Below, piece after piece: positions 8,657-16,780 of a DNA stretch of 64,000 nucleotides. The DNA is taken from contig NZ_JAGGKV010000020.1 in assembly GCF_017874035.1 (NCBI RefSeq), positions 1-64,000 of the forward strand, read 5' to 3'. Origin of the DNA: Paenibacillus aceris. GTDB taxonomy: Bacteria > Bacillota > Bacilli > Paenibacillales > NBRC-103111. Within the stretch, counting starts at the first letter, position 1, and each line of letters starts with the position of its first letter. A program made the translations under genes and the position numbers. The notes beneath the pieces were generated by a model. The model made no database searches. It was not told the DNA's origin and saw nothing but the letters and a program-made list of their open reading frames with translations.

Positions 8657-9519
8657 CGCGTCCCTCCGGCATAGGCATCATTGTTCACGATGATTACGTC
8701 GGATGACGCCGCGCCCGCCCTGACTCCCCGTTGGTACGCCCAATGGTTCGTGGGACCATGGCCGCTTCCAATGTACAGCGGTTCAGCGATGGCAGCATGA
8801 ATGAAATTTTTGGCCAGGCGTAAAGCTTCATTAGCAGACAATCCCTGAGCAAGTCCCGACGCAATAGCCGCAGCAAACGTGCATCCGGTACCATGCGTGT
8901 GCGGTGTATGTAAACGGCGGGAAGAGAACTCCGTGAACGTCTTCCCGTCATAAAGCAGGTCCGTTGCGTAAACCGTATCCGCTTCATGGCCTCCTTTGAT
9001 CATCACATGCTGGCAGCCGTACTCGTGGATTCGTTTCGCAGCTTGCTGACGCGACGCGCTATCCGTGATGACGATCCCGCTAAGCGCTTCCGCTTCGGGG
9101 ATGTTCGGCGTGACTACATCAGCCAGCGGCAGTAGATGGTGGAGCATGGCATCAATCGCTTCTTGCTGAAGCAAGGATGCGCCGCCCTTAGCGATCATCA
9201 CGGGATCGACGACGATCCGTTCCCAGTTGTAGCTCCGAATAGCTGCGGCTACGATTTGGATAATTTCGGAGGAGAACAACATTCCCGTTTTGAGCGCATC
9301 CGGACGCAAATCCGCCCCGATGGAGGCGAGCTGCTGTTCCACGGCCTGAGCGCTCATCGGAAATACACCTTGAACGCCAAGCGTGTTCTGAGCAGTTACG
9401 GCTGTAATTACCGACATCCCGTAAACGCCCAACTCTTGGAACGTCTTCAGATCGGCCTGAATCCCCGCTCCCCCTCCGCTATCCGAACCCGCAATCGTCA
9501 GCGCTTTATTAATTGACAT
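8653..9519 (-). CDS. thiD: Hydroxymethylpyrimidine (phosphate) kinase ThiD
   Basis: Ribokinase-fold kinase that phosphorylates HMP and HMP-phosphate to HMP diphosphate. The protein starts MSINKALTIAGSDSGGGAGI, the standard ThiD N-terminus. This ATG at 9519 has GGGGGAG 8 bases upstream, so an upstream in-frame extension to 9582 is not used. The anion-hole motif THGTGCTFAAAI (near 210-221) supplies the catalytic Cys/Asp-region Gly loop. Length 288 aa; the family is about 265-275. The extra length is at the C-terminus (a short tail after HWAYQRG). It overlaps thiE by four bases. Confidence 0.95.
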   Translation of the reverse strand: MSINKALTIAGSDSGGGAGIQADLKTFQELGVYGMSVITAVTAQNTLGVQGVFPMSAQAVEQQLASIGADLRPDALKTGMLFSSEIIQIVAAAIRSYNWERIVVDPVMIAKGGASLLQQEAIDAMLHHLLPLADVVTPNIPEAEALSGIVITDSASRQQAAKRIHEYGCQHVMIKGGHEADTVYATDLLYDGKTFTEFSSRRLHTPHTHGTGCTFAAAIASGLAQGLSANEALRLAKNFIHAAIAEPLYIGSGHGPTNHWAYQRGVRAGAASSDVIIVNNDAYAGGTR

Positions 9520-9585
9520 CTCGCTCTCTCCCCCTTTCGATAGTAAGAACATGTATGGACCCAGACTAACGGACTCAGGCACATC

Positions 9586-10353
9586 TTAAACCCGACTAAA
9601 GCCCTCCATCGGGCTGCTCGCCGAAGCATAACGCTTCTTCGGAATTCGGCCTGCCTCGAAGCCGGCACGTCCCGCCTCGATGGCGAGCTTCATGGCGTGA
9701 GCCATTTTGACCGGATCCTTGGCGCCCGAAACCGCTGTGTTCAGCAATACACCGTCCGCCCCCATCTCCATCGCCAGCGCAGCGTCCGAAGGAGCGCCAA
9801 TGCCGGCATCGACGATGACTGGCACCGTTGCCTGCTCAATGATGAAGCTCAGATTGAGCGGATTGATAATGCCCTGCCCTGTGCCAATCGGTGATGCTCC
9901 CGGCATAATGGCATGCACCCCGAGCGCTTGCAGACGTTTAGCCAAAAGCACATCATCCGACGTATACGGCAGTACAATGAAGCCCTCTTCCAACAGCATT
10001 TCTGATGCTTTTAATGTTTCAACCGGGTCAGGCAGCAGGGTCATCTCATCTCCGATGACTTCCACTTTAATCATGTCGCAAAGCCCGGATGCCTTTGCTA
10101 ATTTGGCAATGCGCACCGCTTCTTCCGCTGTTTTGGCACCTGCCGTGTTCGGCAGCAGCGTGAAATTCGACACGTCCAGCATAGATAAGAAATTCGGCTG
10201 GCTTGCCTCAAAAATGTTCATCCGCCGCACCGCAAACGTTAAAATCTGCGATTCGCTCACATCAACAGCCTGCTTCTGAATTTCAAAATTCGGGAATTTA
10301 CCTGTGCCTAGCAATAATCTTGAGCGAAACTCGTATGGACCGATTTTTAACAT
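9586..10353 (-). CDS. thiG: Thiazole synthase ThiG
   Basis: 255-aa TIM barrel that makes the thiazole ring from deoxyxylulose phosphate, dehydroglycine and the ThiS thiocarboxylate. Family marks are SRLLLGTGKFPNFE near the start, the Schiff-base Lys in DMIKVEVIGD (about residue 96), PLNLSFIIEQ, PVIVDAGIGAPSDAA (about 185-198) and ADGVLLNTAVSGAKDP (about 206-221). It lies 6 bp after thiS and 66 bp before thiD. Confidence 0.96.
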   Translation of the reverse strand: MLKIGPYEFRSRLLLGTGKFPNFEIQKQAVDVSESQILTFAVRRMNIFEASQPNFLSMLDVSNFTLLPNTAGAKTAEEAVRIAKLAKASGLCDMIKVEVIGDEMTLLPDPVETLKASEMLLEEGFIVLPYTSDDVLLAKRLQALGVHAIMPGASPIGTGQGIINPLNLSFIIEQATVPVIVDAGIGAPSDAALAMEMGADGVLLNTAVSGAKDPVKMAHAMKLAIEAGRAGFEAGRIPKKRYASASSPMEGFSRV

Positions 10354-10359
10354 GGTTAA

Positions 10360-10563
10360 TTATCCCCCTCCAACAAAATGAACAATCTCGATTTTATGTC
10401 CTTCAGACAGCTCCGTTTTCACGTGGTCATCTTTTTGTAAAATGTTTTGATTATGCTCGACGACGAGCATCTTCTCCTGCAGCTCAAAATGCGCGAGCAG
10501 ATCTTCAATCGTCCGGATCGTATCCGGAACATCGACGCTTTGGCCGTTAATGTGCAGCTTCAA
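10360..10563 (-). CDS. thiS: Sulfur carrier protein ThiS
   Basis: 67-aa ubiquitin-like carrier whose C-terminal glycine becomes a thiocarboxylate and donates sulfur to ThiG. The sequence begins MKLHINGQSVDVP and ends HFVGGG, giving the required Gly-Gly terminus. It starts 17 bases inside the end of thiO. The adenylating enzyme ThiF that normally activates it is not encoded in this operon. Confidence 0.93.
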   Translation of the reverse strand: MKLHINGQSVDVPDTIRTIEDLLAHFELQEKMLVVEHNQNILQKDDHVKTELSEGHKIEIVHFVGGG

Positions 10564-11734
10564 TGCTGTGCAGCTCCTCTCCTTTTAGTCGCCCGCTTTC
10601 CGCCCGCTTAGACGCTCCCGACAGATCGGGGCTAAAAGAATCCAAATCCGGCTGCAAGCTGCCCGCGTCCTCGCCCGACACTAGCTGAGCGATCACCTTA
10701 CCCGTGATCGGGCTGAGCAAAATCCCATTGCGATAATGACCACAGGCCGCAAATAATCCCTCAAACAACGGCACTTTACCGATGTATGGCATTCCGTCGG
10801 GCGTCTGCGGTCGCAGCCCAGACCAAGTTTTCTCCCATTCCGCTTCGCCGATGGCAGGCATCAATTGCTTCGCCCTGGCCATCAGATCTGTGAGTCCGGC
10901 CAGCGACACCTTGCGGTCGTAGCTGTTCGGCACGACCGTCGCGCCGACGAGCAGCCGGCCTCCCGCTTTGGGGACGATATAGCACCCCGGCGTGAACAGG
11001 GTCTTCTGCAGTTCCCGCTTCTCTGTGAGAACCGAGAAGCATTCTCCCTTCACGGGATAAACCGGCAGGTCGATCCCGCTGCCAGCCATGAGTTGGCCGC
11101 TCCATGTTCCCGCCGCTACAACCACGCGGTCGCTGTACAGCGGTCCCTCGCTCGTCATCACGCCGATGATGCGGTTGCGCTCCGTCAGCAGCCCCTGCAC
11201 TTGGGCGAATTCCTGCAGCTTCGCCCCCAGCACCCGCGCTGCCTGCGCAAACGCCGCCGCCAGCATCGGCGCCTCGACCTGCCCATCCTCGGGCAGGTAC
11301 AAAGCTCCGCGCGTTGCTTCGCTCAGCGCGGGTTCGAGCTCTGCGGCTGCAGCTGCGCTCAGCCATTCCGCTCTTTCGCCCGCTGCGCGTTGGAGCTTCT
11401 CTCTCGCGCGCAGCTCCTGTTCTTGAGCGTCGCTGAGCGCGACGTTCAGCAGCCCCTCACGGACGAGACCGATGTCGATGCCCGTGAGGCTTTTCAGTTC
11501 CTCGCTCAGCTCGGGGAACATCGCCCTGCTTTGCCGCGCCCATTGGAACAGCGGCCCTGTGTCCTCCATCTCGGACTGCGCTCCGAGCATGCCGGCTGCG
11601 GCAGCCGAGGCCTCCGTCCCAAGCCTGCTGCGCTCCAGCAGCGTGACGGACTGGCCTCGCTTTGCCAAGTGATAGGCGATAGAGGCGCCTATCACGCCTC
11701 CGCCAATGATGATAACGTCACTCGTATGCTTCAT
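10547..11734 (-). CDS. thiO: Glycine oxidase ThiO
   Basis: 395-aa FAD-dependent amine oxidase that converts glycine to the imine needed for thiazole synthesis. It has the N-terminal Rossmann motif VIIIGGGVIGASIAYHLAKRG, trimmed here to GGGVIG (about residues 11-16), an Ala-rich AAAAGMLG block around 46-53 and the C-terminal GHYRNGILLSPITG block near 342-355 that contacts FAD and substrate. It overlaps tenI by 17 bases and thiS by 17 bases, so the three are tightly coupled. Confidence 0.93.
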   Translation of the reverse strand: MKHTSDVIIIGGGVIGASIAYHLAKRGQSVTLLERSRLGTEASAAAAGMLGAQSEMEDTGPLFQWARQSRAMFPELSEELKSLTGIDIGLVREGLLNVALSDAQEQELRAREKLQRAAGERAEWLSAAAAAELEPALSEATRGALYLPEDGQVEAPMLAAAFAQAARVLGAKLQEFAQVQGLLTERNRIIGVMTSEGPLYSDRVVVAAGTWSGQLMAGSGIDLPVYPVKGECFSVLTEKRELQKTLFTPGCYIVPKAGGRLLVGATVVPNSYDRKVSLAGLTDLMARAKQLMPAIGEAEWEKTWSGLRPQTPDGMPYIGKVPLFEGLFAACGHYRNGILLSPITGKVIAQLVSGEDAGSLQPDLDSFSPDLSGASKRAESGRLKGEELHSIEAAH

Positions 11735-12362
11735 ATCTCACACCTCTGGTTTCTTCTAGCTGCAATTCACGGATATAAGCTTTTACCGTTTCCACAGGGT
11801 CTGCCGCCTCCCAAATGCCGCTCATGACCGCTATGCCGGAAGCTCCCGCTTCCAGAACGGACCTTACTTTCTCAGGTGTCATGCCGCCGATTGCGATCAC
11901 AGGAATCGTGACCTGATCTGCCACTCTCCGTAGTTGTGCAAGACCCCTCGGCGGTGCGCCAGCCTTCGAATTCGTTGCAAAAATATGGCCAAACAGCACG
12001 TAATCCGCCCCCTCCCGCTCACGCTTTACGGCTTCCTCTACGCTATGTACGGATACTCCCGTACGATGCACGCCTTGGTAGCTCTCCCTTATTATTGAGA
12101 GCACCGGAGAGCTTTCCGGGAGGTGCAAACCACCTAACCCGGAAGCAGCAGCCATCCAAGGAAAGCCGTTAATGCAAAGGCTTTGCGCAGGTACCCCTTG
12201 TTCCAGCAAATACTGTACGCCTAAAAAAATTTCATCCATTGGCTTCGTTTTTTCCCGAATATGTATGGCCGTGACGTAGGGGTAAATCCGGTTCGCAATT
12301 TCCGCCAGATCTTTCCATGCCAGCTTGCCATTCGATATGACATGCAGTTCCTTCCCGGACAT
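11718..12362 (-). CDS. tenI: Thiazole tautomerase TenI (ThiE paralogue)
   Basis: 214-aa ThiE-like barrel. It matches TenI rather than ThiE: VHSVEEAVKREREGADYVLFGHIF, IPVIAIGGMTPE and GIAVMSGI are the TenI-type strands, and the DDE-type metal site of ThiE is missing from its N-terminal half. TenI aromatises the thiazole made by ThiG. The order tenI-thiO-thiS-thiG matches the Bacillus ten/thi operon (there tenA precedes tenI; tenA is absent here). It is the first gene after the TPP riboswitch. Confidence 0.88.
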   Translation of the reverse strand: MSGKELHVISNGKLAWKDLAEIANRIYPYVTAIHIREKTKPMDEIFLGVQYLLEQGVPAQSLCINGFPWMAAASGLGGLHLPESSPVLSIIRESYQGVHRTGVSVHSVEEAVKREREGADYVLFGHIFATNSKAGAPPRGLAQLRRVADQVTIPVIAIGGMTPEKVRSVLEAGASGIAVMSGIWEAADPVETVKAYIRELQLEETRGVRYEAYE

Positions 12363-12428
12363 TTGAAGTCCGCCTCCTTACCTTGATCCGTTGTATCGTT
12401 ACGCATGGCAACACTCAGCGCCAAGACG

Positions 12429-12460
12429 CAAAAAAACCACTTTTCCAAAGAAAAGTGGTT
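12429..12460 (-). terminator. Riboswitch-controlled terminator
   Basis: AACCACTTTT / AAAAGTGGTT with a 6-base loop is followed on the minus strand by TTTTTTTGCG. It lies between the TPP aptamer and tenI and is the likely expression platform: TPP binding should favour this terminator. Confidence 0.85.
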
Positions 12461-12494
12461 GTAGGTTCCCCGCATCATAAACATGCATAAATGA

Positions 12495-12593
12495 GGCGCC
12501 AAAGTCCGGTTTCCACTTTCCTCCGCTGGTATGACCCAGTTCAGGTTCAAAGGGTTCAGATTGCTCTGTCTCAGCCTTTCGGCGCCCCTAGGG
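12495..12593 (-). ncRNA. TPP riboswitch (thi box)
   Basis: Read on the minus strand the region has the conserved aptamer elements in order: AGGGGCGCC, GGCTGAGA (CTGAGA at 12569-12574), the ACCCTTTGAACCTGA core (12541-12555), TCATACCAGCGGAGGAAAG and a closing GGCGCC (12495-12500). It is preceded by a promoter and followed by a terminator, upstream of tenI. It should shut off the thi operon when thiamine diphosphate is plentiful. Confidence 0.95.
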
Positions 12594-12618
12594 ATACATT
12601 CGTATTCATTTGTTAATT

Positions 12619-12647
12619 ATCATAGCACGGTATCCAGCGGTTGGAAA
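12619..12647 (-). promoter_or_regulatory. Promoter of the thi operon
   Basis: TTTCCA (12642-12647), a 17-bp spacer and TATGAT (12619-12624) on the minus strand lie just ahead of the TPP riboswitch. The -35 is imperfect (4 of 6), the -10 good (5 of 6). Confidence 0.65.
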
Positions 12648-12674
12648 CAGAAAATTTTCCACCCCATCTTATCC

Positions 12675-12703
12675 TAGTCACCCGGCCATATTGCTCTTAT
12701 AAT
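12675..12703 (+). promoter_or_regulatory. Promoter of the BASS transporter gene
   Basis: TAGTCA (12675-12680), a 17-bp spacer and a perfect TATAAT (12698-12703) lie about 60 bp before the ATG, divergent from the thi promoter. Confidence 0.6.
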
Positions 12704-12762
12704 AGGGAGAATGCAAACCTCGGCCCATATTATCTAATCTCAGGAAGGATGAACACCTCCAG

Positions 12763-13746
12763 ATGCTGCCTCAATTGAACCGTCAATTAGAAAAAATTTT
12801 ACCGCTCATCACACCTATCAGCGTACTCATCGGTGTTTTGCTCGGCAGTCATTTATCCGGCTTTTCCTTTTTATCGCCTTGGCTGTTTGCCTTTATGACC
12901 TTTTCAGGCAGCATTAGCTCCAGCTTCAAAGAATTTGTCAAAGTTGTCGTTCAGCCACTCCCGTTCATCGCTACGCTGCTGATTTTACATGTTGGCATGC
13001 CGCTGGTTGCACTTGGGCTCGGGCACGCTGTTTATCGTCATGAACCGTTAACGATCACGGGCCTCATTCTTGCTGCAGCCATTCCAACCGGGATAACCAG
13101 TTTCGTGTGGGTCGCCATTTATCGCGGAAATATCGTGCTCACGCTCTCGATTATTCTCATGGACACTGTTCTTTCGCCCTTTGTTGTCCCATACACCCTA
13201 TCTGCGTTGGTCGGAACGAAAGTGCAAATGGATTCCCTTGCCATGATGAAAGGTCTGTTCTTCATGATTGTCGTGCCCTCATTACTCGGCATGCTGCTCA
13301 ATCAATGGACACAAGGCAAAATTAAGGAGCAATGGAGCGGCCGTCTAGGTCCTTTTTCGAAAATATGTATGGGCATCGTTGTCGCTATCAACAGCTCTGT
13401 GATCGCCCCATACTTACGTGATATTAATGCCAAGCTGCTTGGTTTGGCTGGTTTTGTATTAGCCCTTGCTTCGCTAGGCTACATCCTGGGGTGGGTCGTC
13501 GCGAAGCTGATGAAGTGGGAACAAGATGTGGTTGTAGCCCTTACTTTTAACAGCGGCATGCGGAATATTAGCGCCGGCGCCGTGCTCGCTGTGGCGTACT
13601 TCCCGCCTCCGGTGGCGATTCCTGTTGTGCTGGGGATGCTGTTCCAACAGTCACTAGCGTCCTTATTTGGATTTCTTTTGAACAGAAAATACGCACTGAA
13701 AAGCGATACGCCTAATCTAACTGTGAATCGTGCCAAACACGTTTAA
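12763..13746 (+). CDS. BASS-family (bile acid:Na+ symporter-like) transporter
   Basis: 327-aa integral membrane protein with about nine to ten hydrophobic helices and the family layout: a GVLLGS first helix, LHVGMPLVALGLGHAVY, the crossover-region LAAAIPTGITSFVWVAIYRGN (around 106-126) and VALTFNSGMRNISAGAVLA (around 262-280). The family moves bile acids, pantoate or other organic anions with sodium. The substrate here is not known. Divergent placement next to the thiamine operon makes a thiamine-related or organic-acid substrate possible, but no riboswitch precedes this gene. Confidence 0.8.
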   Translation: MLPQLNRQLEKILPLITPISVLIGVLLGSHLSGFSFLSPWLFAFMTFSGSISSSFKEFVKVVVQPLPFIATLLILHVGMPLVALGLGHAVYRHEPLTITGLILAAAIPTGITSFVWVAIYRGNIVLTLSIILMDTVLSPFVVPYTLSALVGTKVQMDSLAMMKGLFFMIVVPSLLGMLLNQWTQGKIKEQWSGRLGPFSKICMGIVVAINSSVIAPYLRDINAKLLGLAGFVLALASLGYILGWVVAKLMKWEQDVVVALTFNSGMRNISAGAVLAVAYFPPPVAIPVVLGMLFQQSLASLFGFLLNRKYALKSDTPNLTVNRAKHV

Positions 13747-13751
13747 TCTGG

Positions 13752-13777
13752 GAGCTGCCTGAGCAGCTTCTTTTTTT
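13752..13777 (+). terminator. Terminator of the BASS gene
   Basis: AGCTGC-CTGA-GCAGCT followed by TCTTTTTTT, directly after the stop codon. Confidence 0.85.
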
Positions 13778-13840
13778 CAAATATGGGAGTTAAAGGAACT
13801 TTTCGCTTGTACTCCAGTCTAATATTATGGAGGTGAGCGC

Positions 13841-14110
13841 ATGCCATTGCTTAAAGACAGTAATAATTTCCGGGAAATACAGGATATACACCGTCAAATT
13901 TGGGATAGCCTTCAAGATCACGATGAAACTTATGCGAAATCCGTTCTACATCAATGTTTACAATCACTTGATAACAAACCTGCTTCCTTTCTAACAATAC
14001 TAAGCGGTTATCTCAAAAGTCCTCTGATCTGGTTTTCTGTTTTAACAGGAATATTGATTGTCCCCCTTCTCGGCTACTTATTACTTTGGATATTAGTGCT
14101 TGCAGAGTAG
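13841..14110 (+). CDS. Small membrane protein of unknown function
   Basis: 89-aa product not recognised. Residues 1-60 are hydrophilic and probably helical; about 63-87 form one or two closely spaced hydrophobic segments (WFSVLTGILIVPLLGYLLLW). GGAGGTGAG precedes the ATG with ideal spacing, which supports a real gene. It converges with the oxidoreductase gene that ends 9 bp downstream. Confidence 0.65.
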   Translation: MPLLKDSNNFREIQDIHRQIWDSLQDHDETYAKSVLHQCLQSLDNKPASFLTILSGYLKSPLIWFSVLTGILIVPLLGYLLLWILVLAE

Positions 14111-14119
14111 TCCTATTCA

Positions 14120-15526
14120 CTAAGGAAGCAATAGTTTACCTAAATTAAGCTGCTGTATTTGATCTTCAGTCAAATCTCTCGTCTTATTCTTAGCGGTTAC
14201 ACCATTCAGTGTAATTCCATACTTATTCTTTAAATATGCATGGATATCTTGCATCTCATTTTGTGTTAATTTACTTAAATCCCGCTCTCTTTTTAAGTTC
14301 CCGAGTAGTATCCCTATGACTTCAGCAGCTAGAGAGGTGTTGGCTTGAATGCGCGCACTGCCATAGGCGACAGCAGAGGCGCCTACGTTTTTACCTGCTA
14401 GAATGACATTTGAAAACCCTTTGGGAATAAAGGACCGTAATGGCATGCCATATTTGTCCGGGTCTCCGCTATGTTGACCCCAAGTGTGACTTGCTGTTCC
14501 CTGAAGATCAATGGGGTATCCTCCGATACTTACGTTATCCCAGAACATTTTCCCTCCCATAAGGTCCGATGCCTGCAAAACATACTCCGTTTGAAACCGA
14601 TTATAGTCACGAATGTATAAGTAATCCGGATAGCCATTAATTTCAGCGTTTTCCCAGCCAACCAATTGTTCACGAAGATGTGGCAAGATACGAATCGTTT
14701 CCGCCTTTCCTCTCTCTAATGCCGCACGTATGCTTTCCTTGTCGGGGGGGAATGCCGCACCGACATTTCCAAAGCCCCACGTAAATTTATCTGTAACCGT
14801 AGTCGTTGAACCATATTTATCTTCTATTTCTTTTTTGGTTAACCGATTCGTTTCCCTCTGGAACTTCTCCCAATCAACACGGCGAAATTTCATCATGATC
14901 GAAGATGCCATGTACTCTTGTGCTCCGCCAAATACAGTTTCAATACCTGGCATACGTTCCAGTTCAAGGCCATCTACTAAAGCATTGAAATCCGTATTTT
15001 CTACCCAATAGTTAGCACTGATGGTCTTTTCATATCCATCTTTTGTCCGGTAGGTTATCGACTTAATTTGCTGAGTGGCTGTAACTGCATCCTTTACCCT
15101 ATTCATGCTAGTAATTGAAATGCCAGATTCCAGTGGTATCCCCTTTATCAGTGAGTTGAAATACTGTTCAAATTCATTCGCTTTTCTTATCTCACCTTTT
15201 TTATAGCGATTAAAAAGCTCTTTTACTCTTCCTTGAAGCAAGGAATGATTTTGATCATCGAACGGTTCATCCAGAAACTGCATCTGTCCTTGGATGAGCT
15301 GTCCTCCTGGTTTTTCTCTGGGATCTAGAATAGTCACCGCTAACCCTTCATCTACAGCAGCCCTAGCCAGATAAATTCCTTCTAATTCCGATCCTATCAC
15401 AACGACATGTGTCTGGCTGGAATTGTCCTTTTCTTTTTCCGCTTGAATTTTCTCTTTATCACAAGCCGCTAAAAATAATAGACAAGTAACAAGTAAACCG
15501 AATTCTAAGACCTGTTTTTTTCTCAT
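14120..15526 (-). CDS. Lipoprotein FAD-dependent oxidoreductase
   Basis: 468-aa protein with a lipoprotein signal peptide (hydrophobic run ending LLFLAAC, Cys near residue 22) and a FAD-binding oxidoreductase fold. The dinucleotide loop reads GSELEG (about 46-51), so the second Gly of GxGxxG is Glu; DPREKPGGQLIQGQMQFLD follows. The C-terminal AGKNVGASAVAYGSARIQANTSLAAEVIG block (about 388-416) resembles the FAD-closing strand of the FAD_oxidored family. It would sit on the outer membrane face. The substrate is unknown. GGAGG precedes the ATG. No operon partner is on its strand. Confidence 0.75.
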   Translation of the reverse strand: MRKKQVLEFGLLVTCLLFLAACDKEKIQAEKEKDNSSQTHVVVIGSELEGIYLARAAVDEGLAVTILDPREKPGGQLIQGQMQFLDEPFDDQNHSLLQGRVKELFNRYKKGEIRKANEFEQYFNSLIKGIPLESGISITSMNRVKDAVTATQQIKSITYRTKDGYEKTISANYWVENTDFNALVDGLELERMPGIETVFGGAQEYMASSIMMKFRRVDWEKFQRETNRLTKKEIEDKYGSTTTVTDKFTWGFGNVGAAFPPDKESIRAALERGKAETIRILPHLREQLVGWENAEINGYPDYLYIRDYNRFQTEYVLQASDLMGGKMFWDNVSIGGYPIDLQGTASHTWGQHSGDPDKYGMPLRSFIPKGFSNVILAGKNVGASAVAYGSARIQANTSLAAEVIGILLGNLKRERDLSKLTQNEMQDIHAYLKNKYGITLNGVTAKNKTRDLTEDQIQQLNLGKLLLP

Positions 15527-15715
15527 TCCTTCCTCCCATTACAAATTATGGATAATCAATTAATTGACGATGTCCCCGTTTTAAAGTTCAATCTCGTTTC
15601 ACTCAGCCATTTTTAAGCTAACTTTTATCTCGGTTTCAGCTTCCCTTCTCTTTTTCTTCATAATTGCGTCGTACAATGAGGTGGAAGTTCAAGGATAGGA
15701 GTGATACATAGACAT

Positions 15716-16390
15716 ATGAAAATGAAACAAATAGCCGGCTTATGCGTCCTTATTCCTGCTTTGCTCAGCGGTTGCGGAAATCAAACCTCTTCCCAACCTG
15801 CAGCGGCAAGCACGGCGCAGCCACAAGCGCAGAACGCACAAGCGACAGCAGATGCTAAGCAAGGTCAGAATCGTCCAGCCATGAGTCAGGCACAAAGACA
15901 ACTGTTCAGTACATTCCAGACGCTTCTCATGATGGACAAGGCTGAAGGACTTGCAATCACTAAGGAGCAGGCTCAAGTCATGCTGCCTGTTGCCCAGGAT
16001 ATCGAGACCAAAGCTGAGCTCAGTGACGAGAACAAGACCAAGCTGCTCGAAAAACTGACAGACGCGCAAAAGAAATTTATCGATGACTCGGCAGCAAAAA
16101 TGGCCGATCGTGCTAACGGCGGCGGGAATGGCGGAGGAGGTAACGGCGGAAATTTTGGCGGGCAAAAAGGCGCGAAACCGAACGCCTCACCTTCAGCCTC
16201 AGCTTCACCAGATGCAGCTGGTACTAGCGGCACGGACGCCGGGAAACAGCCTAACGCCAATGGAGGAGCAGCCCGCGGAGGCAACGCAGACGGCAAAAAT
16301 GGCGGCACAGGCGGCAACCGTCCTGCTGGCGGGCAGATGAGAGATCCGGGCAAGCAGCTCGTGGAGCTGTTGCAGGAGAGAGTAAAATAA
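15716..16390 (+). CDS. Gly-rich lipoprotein of unknown function
   Basis: About 224 aa. The ATG at 15716 gives the signal peptide MKMKQIAGLCVLIPALLSGC, with lipobox LLSGC. AGGAG is 14 bases upstream; a GTG at 15701 would add five residues, and the ATG at 15722 is also possible. After a Gln/Ala-rich linker, about residues 60-140 form a helical domain (SQAQRQLFSTFQTLLMMDKA, then TKEQAQVMLPVAQDI). The tail is low-complexity Gly/Asn/Ala. It is probably cell-surface anchored; the role is unknown. A 176-bp repeat element begins 20 bp after the stop. Confidence 0.7.
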   Translation: MKMKQIAGLCVLIPALLSGCGNQTSSQPAAASTAQPQAQNAQATADAKQGQNRPAMSQAQRQLFSTFQTLLMMDKAEGLAITKEQAQVMLPVAQDIETKAELSDENKTKLLEKLTDAQKKFIDDSAAKMADRANGGGNGGGGNGGNFGGQKGAKPNASPSASASPDAAGTSGTDAGKQPNANGGAARGGNADGKNGGTGGNRPAGGQMRDPGKQLVELLQERVK

Positions 16391-16410
16391 AGCAGCAGTG
16401 CTGCTTTAGA

Positions 16411-16586
16411 GGAACTACAGGCCACTATTTATCCAAACGGCGGCCTTTTGACAGGAATGTGGGAACTATGGTCCGCTATTTCGCCAGTTTGGGTTGAATG
16501 TGCGGTCCAAGGGGCAAATAAGGCCCTGTAGTTCCGCTTAAAAAAGGAAATGCGTCGATTTCCCACAAATAGCGGACACTAGTTCC
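16411..16586. repeat. 176-bp four-motif palindromic element, copy 1
   Basis: Four copies of a 20-bp motif (consensus GGAACTAYRGKVCSCTATTT): forward at 16411-16430 and 16462-16481, inverted at 16516-16535 and 16567-16586. The period within each pair is 51 bp and the gap between pairs is 34 bp, identical to the two copies near 59.5 kb. Sequence between motifs is not conserved. Motif 1 can pair with 4 and motif 2 with 3. Confidence 0.85.
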
Positions 16587-16699
16587 CTTAAGGGCTGGTG
16601 CGTACCAAGGAGAAACGACTTCGTCGTCCTTTTAGGACGAGCGCGTTTATCAAGGTAGATGCGAAGCAAAAGTATAAAACTTATACTTTCTTATCTACT

Positions 16700-16751
16700 G
16701 AAAAAGGGCTTCCCATTCGTAGGTTTATCTACGTTTGAGACAGCCCTTTTC
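16700..16751 (-). terminator. Terminator of the 16781-19227 gene group
   Basis: AGCCC/GGGCT-type stem (AAAAGGGCT with AGCCCTTTT) with an inner CGTAG/CTACG hairpin; on the minus strand it ends in a T-run. It lies 30 bp after the last gene of the long minus-strand run. Confidence 0.7.
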
Positions 16752-16780
16752 GGCGTTTGTACATTTACCTTTTACCTAAG

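Larger units (their letters stand above)
16391..16780. other. Intergenic region with a 176-bp repeat element and a terminator
   Basis: 390 bp without a supported gene. It holds one complete 176-bp four-motif element (16411-16586), a short inverted repeat around 16669-16690 (AAGTATA / TATACTT) and the terminator of the gene on the right at 16700-16751. Confidence 0.7.

Noticed and set aside
12221..12550. Minus-strand ORF of 109 residues across the start of tenI
   Set aside because: It lies on the TPP riboswitch and its terminator, has no ribosome site and overlaps tenI in another frame.
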